A stretch of 25,891 nucleotides of DNA, taken from positions 1 through 25,891 of the IMG/VR virus record IMGVR_UViG_3300047121_000100; one strand, written 5' to 3'. Shown one piece after another: positions 23,675 to 25,891 of the stretch. This DNA comes from a virus. Each line of letters starts with the position of its first letter. Positions within the stretch are counted from its first letter, which is position 1. The translations under genes and the position numbers were made by a program. The notes beneath the pieces are model-generated. The model worked only from the letters and a program-made list of their open reading frames with translations, searched no databases and had not been told where the DNA came from.

Positions 23675-25390
23675 GTGGCGCAAATTCCTTTCTCCCCTCC
23701 ACAAGTTCAGGCTGCGCTGCAAAACCCTACGCGCTTCCCTGACCAAAAGCTACAGCAATACGCTAGAGGTCAGCAGCCTACGGGACAGGTCAGCCCTATG
23801 ATGGCGCAGCAGGAAATGGCGACTCGCAACCAAGAGCGTCAAGCCTTTCAACGTCAGCAAGCTATGCAGAACAATCCTGAAAATAGCCCGACTGTGTTCC
23901 AGCAAAAAGATATGCAGTTGCAGCAAGCTATGCAGGCACTGCAACAGAAAGAACAACAGCTTGGTCTAGCGGGGGCCATGCTTGCCAAAAAGCAGCAAGA
24001 TCTTGCTGCGCGGGAACAAGGGATCGCCGCACTGCCTGTTAACCCTAATATGTTCACCGCTATGGATGGCGGTATTGTGTTCAGGGGTGGCGGCAGGGTT
24101 GAAGGGTACGCAAGCGATGGATTGGTGCAAAACCGCAGCATTCTTACCAATGAAGGGCTTGTAGCAGACTTTAAGCGTCTCTTTAATTACTTGGGCGTTC
24201 CTTGGACTTCGTTTGAAGAAGGCATGGCGCGAACTAAAGAGGGGCAGGAAGCACTGCGTAAACGTGTTGAAAGTTTTAGTGAAGTTCCATTAACTGGGTC
24301 CAGAGCAGAAGCTCCCTCTACGGCGCCACGAGAAGAACCCGCAAAGGCAAAAAGCACTTCGCCTGCATCTGGACAACGCGCTCAAACAACCACAACGTCC
24401 ACCGCAGATTACGGCACGCGCTACATGCGCATGATGGCACCCTATCGCGGAGAATCTGAAGAGCAGCAGGGGCTCGCGTCAAACATTCAGTCAAGTATTC
24501 AGCGTGAGATTGCGGCAATAAATAACTCACAGCTTTCTGAAAAAGATAAAGCAGACGCTCGTAAGAAAGTTATTGACGAGATGACCGCTGAATATGGTGA
24601 ATATACAAAAGGACGTGAAGCCCGTCGTGGAGATATTGCAGAGTCGCTAAGAGGTAAACCTGCCGATATATGGCAGGGAATTGCTGCTGGGTTGCCCACT
24701 GAAACTCGCGGGGTGCGTTTGGCTGGGCTGATGGCTGGACTTGCTAAGGGTGTTGCAGGTGAGCGCGGTCGTGCGGATGAACGTGAGCGTGAAGCCAGAA
24801 TGTTCTTGGCAAAAGCCGCTGAAGAAGACGCTCGTGCAGATCTTGCAGAACGTCGAGGCCAGCGTAAAGAAGCAGATGCCGCAGAACTTCGGGCACAACA
24901 GCTTCGTAATGAAGCCGCAGATCGTATGTCTAGGGTCGAGCGTACTGGGCGTGAAGGTATTGCTGCGTTGCTGTCTCGTGCCGATAAACGCGCTGAAGAT
25001 GAAACACGTATGGCAGGTAAGGCCGCAGAACTTACGCTTGGCTTTGAAATGGAGCTTGCCAAACTGCGTGAACAAGCTAGACTGCGTCCTCAAGATGCCA
25101 CGACACTTGCGCTTAACTGGCTTGCTGGCGGCACCCCTGAACAGAAGAAAGCAGCGGAAATGTTTGTTAACCGTGGTGCGTCTGGACGGGGCGAAATGTC
25201 TGAAGGTCAAATTGCCAAAGCCATGCAGGAGTTCAATGATCCTCTTAAAGGACCAGAGTTGCGCAAACAGTATGGTAGTGTTGAAAACTATCTTGCGGCG
25301 ATTCGCGCAACACGTGCAGGTATTGGGCAAAGCGGTGCAGGAAGTAGTGGCGAAGTTGTTTACGACACCAGCGGCAGGCGAGTTCAATGA
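23675..25390 (+). CDS. Coiled-coil internal virion protein (putative)
   Basis: A 571-residue protein with a GTG start backed by GGAGG. Residues ~1-120 are Gln/Met/Ala-rich (ALQQKEQQLGLAGAMLAKKQ). A Gly-rich break, 'DGGIVFRGGGRVEGYA', lies near 133. Residues ~215-240 are a Ser/Thr/Pro linker. The C-terminal half is dominated by Ala/Glu/Arg/Lys heptads (REREARMFLAKAAEEDARAD, LAERRGQRKEADAAELRAQQ), a long likely helical coil. 'PADIWQGIAAGLP' and 'ALNWLAGGTPEQKKAAEMFV' are other noticeable patches. No enzyme motif is visible. Position and composition fit internal core proteins of short-tailed phages, which are long helical proteins stacked above the portal and injected with the DNA. The function is inferred. 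Its TGA overlaps the next ATG. Confidence 0.55.
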   Translation: MAQIPFSPPQVQAALQNPTRFPDQKLQQYARGQQPTGQVSPMMAQQEMATRNQERQAFQRQQAMQNNPENSPTVFQQKDMQLQQAMQALQQKEQQLGLAGAMLAKKQQDLAAREQGIAALPVNPNMFTAMDGGIVFRGGGRVEGYASDGLVQNRSILTNEGLVADFKRLFNYLGVPWTSFEEGMARTKEGQEALRKRVESFSEVPLTGSRAEAPSTAPREEPAKAKSTSPASGQRAQTTTTSTADYGTRYMRMMAPYRGESEEQQGLASNIQSSIQREIAAINNSQLSEKDKADARKKVIDEMTAEYGEYTKGREARRGDIAESLRGKPADIWQGIAAGLPTETRGVRLAGLMAGLAKGVAGERGRADEREREARMFLAKAAEEDARADLAERRGQRKEADAAELRAQQLRNEAADRMSRVERTGREGIAALLSRADKRAEDETRMAGKAAELTLGFEMELAKLREQARLRPQDATTLALNWLAGGTPEQKKAAEMFVNRGASGRGEMSEGQIAKAMQEFNDPLKGPELRKQYGSVENYLAAIRATRAGIGQSGAGSSGEVVYDTSGRRVQ

Positions 25391-25891
25391 GCTATAGCAT
25401 CCAGTTACCAGACGGACGTAGAGCACAATTTCCTGATTCCATCCCTCTTGAGGAAGCACAGCGTTTAGTTCGCCGTGACTTTCCAGATTTGTTTCCGCAA
25501 CAGGGTGGCGTATCTGGGGCTGTTAAAAAAGGCGCTGAGTCGCTTGTATCTAGCGGACTTGCGGGACTTACTGGTTTTATTGACCCTGAACGTGCGGCGC
25601 GTGAGGCACGTGCGCGAGAAGAAAGCATTTCTCAACGGTATAAAGATGAAGTAGGGCTTGATCTTTTAAAAGAAAAATACCAAAAAGAAGGCTTGTTTGC
25701 CGCAGGTAAAGAACTGGCACGGCAAGTACCTATTGCTGTGGCCGAGCAGCTACCCCAAATCGGCGTGTCGTTAGGTGGCGCACGATTGGGCGCAATGGCG
25801 GGGGCTCCTCTTGGTCCCGTAGGTGCTGTCGTGGGTGGTGCTGCGGGTGCAATAGCACCTTCGTTTCTTCAGCAGTTTGGGTCTAATCTAT
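25387..25891 (+). CDS. Large internal/ejection-type protein, 3' partial
   Basis: An ATG at 25387 overlaps the previous stop (ATGA) and the frame stays open to the end of the window, giving 168 visible residues. It begins MSYSIQLPDGRRAQFPDSIP, then LEEAQRLVRRDFPDLFP, an N-terminus of the 'v.lPDGr...fPd...eeA' type that I recall at the start of large phage proteins thought to be packaged in virions. Residues ~40-70 hold 'SGAVKKGAESLVSSGLAGLT'. Near residues 120-165 lies 'GVSLGGARLGAMAGAPLGPV' with GAVVGGAAGAIAPSF, a glycine-zipper-like hydrophobic stretch able to insert into membranes. It fits a lead ejection protein, perhaps with a transglycosylase or other enzyme domain beyond the window. The call rests on context and short motifs. 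Confidence 0.6.
   Translation, partial: MSYSIQLPDGRRAQFPDSIPLEEAQRLVRRDFPDLFPQQGGVSGAVKKGAESLVSSGLAGLTGFIDPERAAREARAREESISQRYKDEVGLDLLKEKYQKEGLFAAGKELARQVPIAVAEQLPQIGVSLGGARLGAMAGAPLGPVGAVVGGAAGAIAPSFLQQFGSNL

Noticed and set aside
24647-25459. Long antisense open frame
   Set aside because: It is opposite a convincing coiled-coil gene and encodes a Cys/Thr/Phe-rich product without recognisable motifs; it is a codon-bias shadow.
1-25891. tRNA genes, integrase, transposase or attachment site
   Set aside because: No cloverleaf-like gap, recombinase motif or flanking direct repeat was seen; intergenic space is too small to hold them.

Overview
This window is the late, structural half of a tailed bacteriophage genome. 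All recognisable genes lie on the + strand and are packed end to end, with many start/stop overlaps (ATGA, TAATG, GTGA) and no gap longer than about 45 bases. It opens inside an HK97-fold major capsid protein and closes inside what looks like a large internal (ejection) protein. There is no tail sheath, tube or tape-measure gene. The presence of a P22 gp4-like adaptor, a nozzle/DNA-stabilisation-like protein and a series of internal virion-type proteins suggests a short-tailed (podovirus-like) phage. Several families resemble, from memory, those common in uncultured aquatic phages. No host, terminase, portal, polymerase, integrase, reverse transcriptase, tRNA or CRISPR array is visible.

Layout. 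(1) 1-2433: major capsid protein (5' partial), a beta-rich capsid-associated protein, and a Lys/Met/Gly-rich basic repeat protein. Terminator-like GC hairpins follow the first and third of these genes. (2) 2476-5427: small virion-associated proteins, a protein with a conserved KAPQPEGGPRRDSFCARM block, the head-tail adaptor candidate with an inserted discoidin-like domain, and a small zinc-ribbon protein. (3) 5427-14503: an unusually long fibre/adhesin cassette. It encodes a collagen-like Gly-X-Ser fibre, a triple-LamG protein, two polyglycine proteins, a 15-copy repeat protein and other fibre-type proteins. Short N- or C-terminal modules are shared between several of them. (4) 14509-15937: the lysis cassette, with a putative two-helix holin-like protein, a 3TM holin-like protein and a GH24 lysozyme with an E-8-C-5-T catalytic motif. 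(5) 15937-18923: a nozzle-like protein and a conserved structural protein. (6) 18933-25891: five consecutive internal virion or ejection-type proteins. One carries DUF4214-like repeats plus a canonical EF-hand-like calcium loop, and the last runs off the window.

Working model (inference): capsid, connector, adhesin, lysis, nozzle and ejection proteins are made from one or a few long late transcripts, with translational coupling at overlapping starts and the two hairpins perhaps lowering expression after the abundant capsid genes. The adhesin cassette appears built by duplication and swapping of modules on common anchors, consistent with host-range diversification. The most unusual parts are this cassette and the DUF4214/EF-hand internal protein. 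All names rest on reading motifs and family recall, not on database searches.
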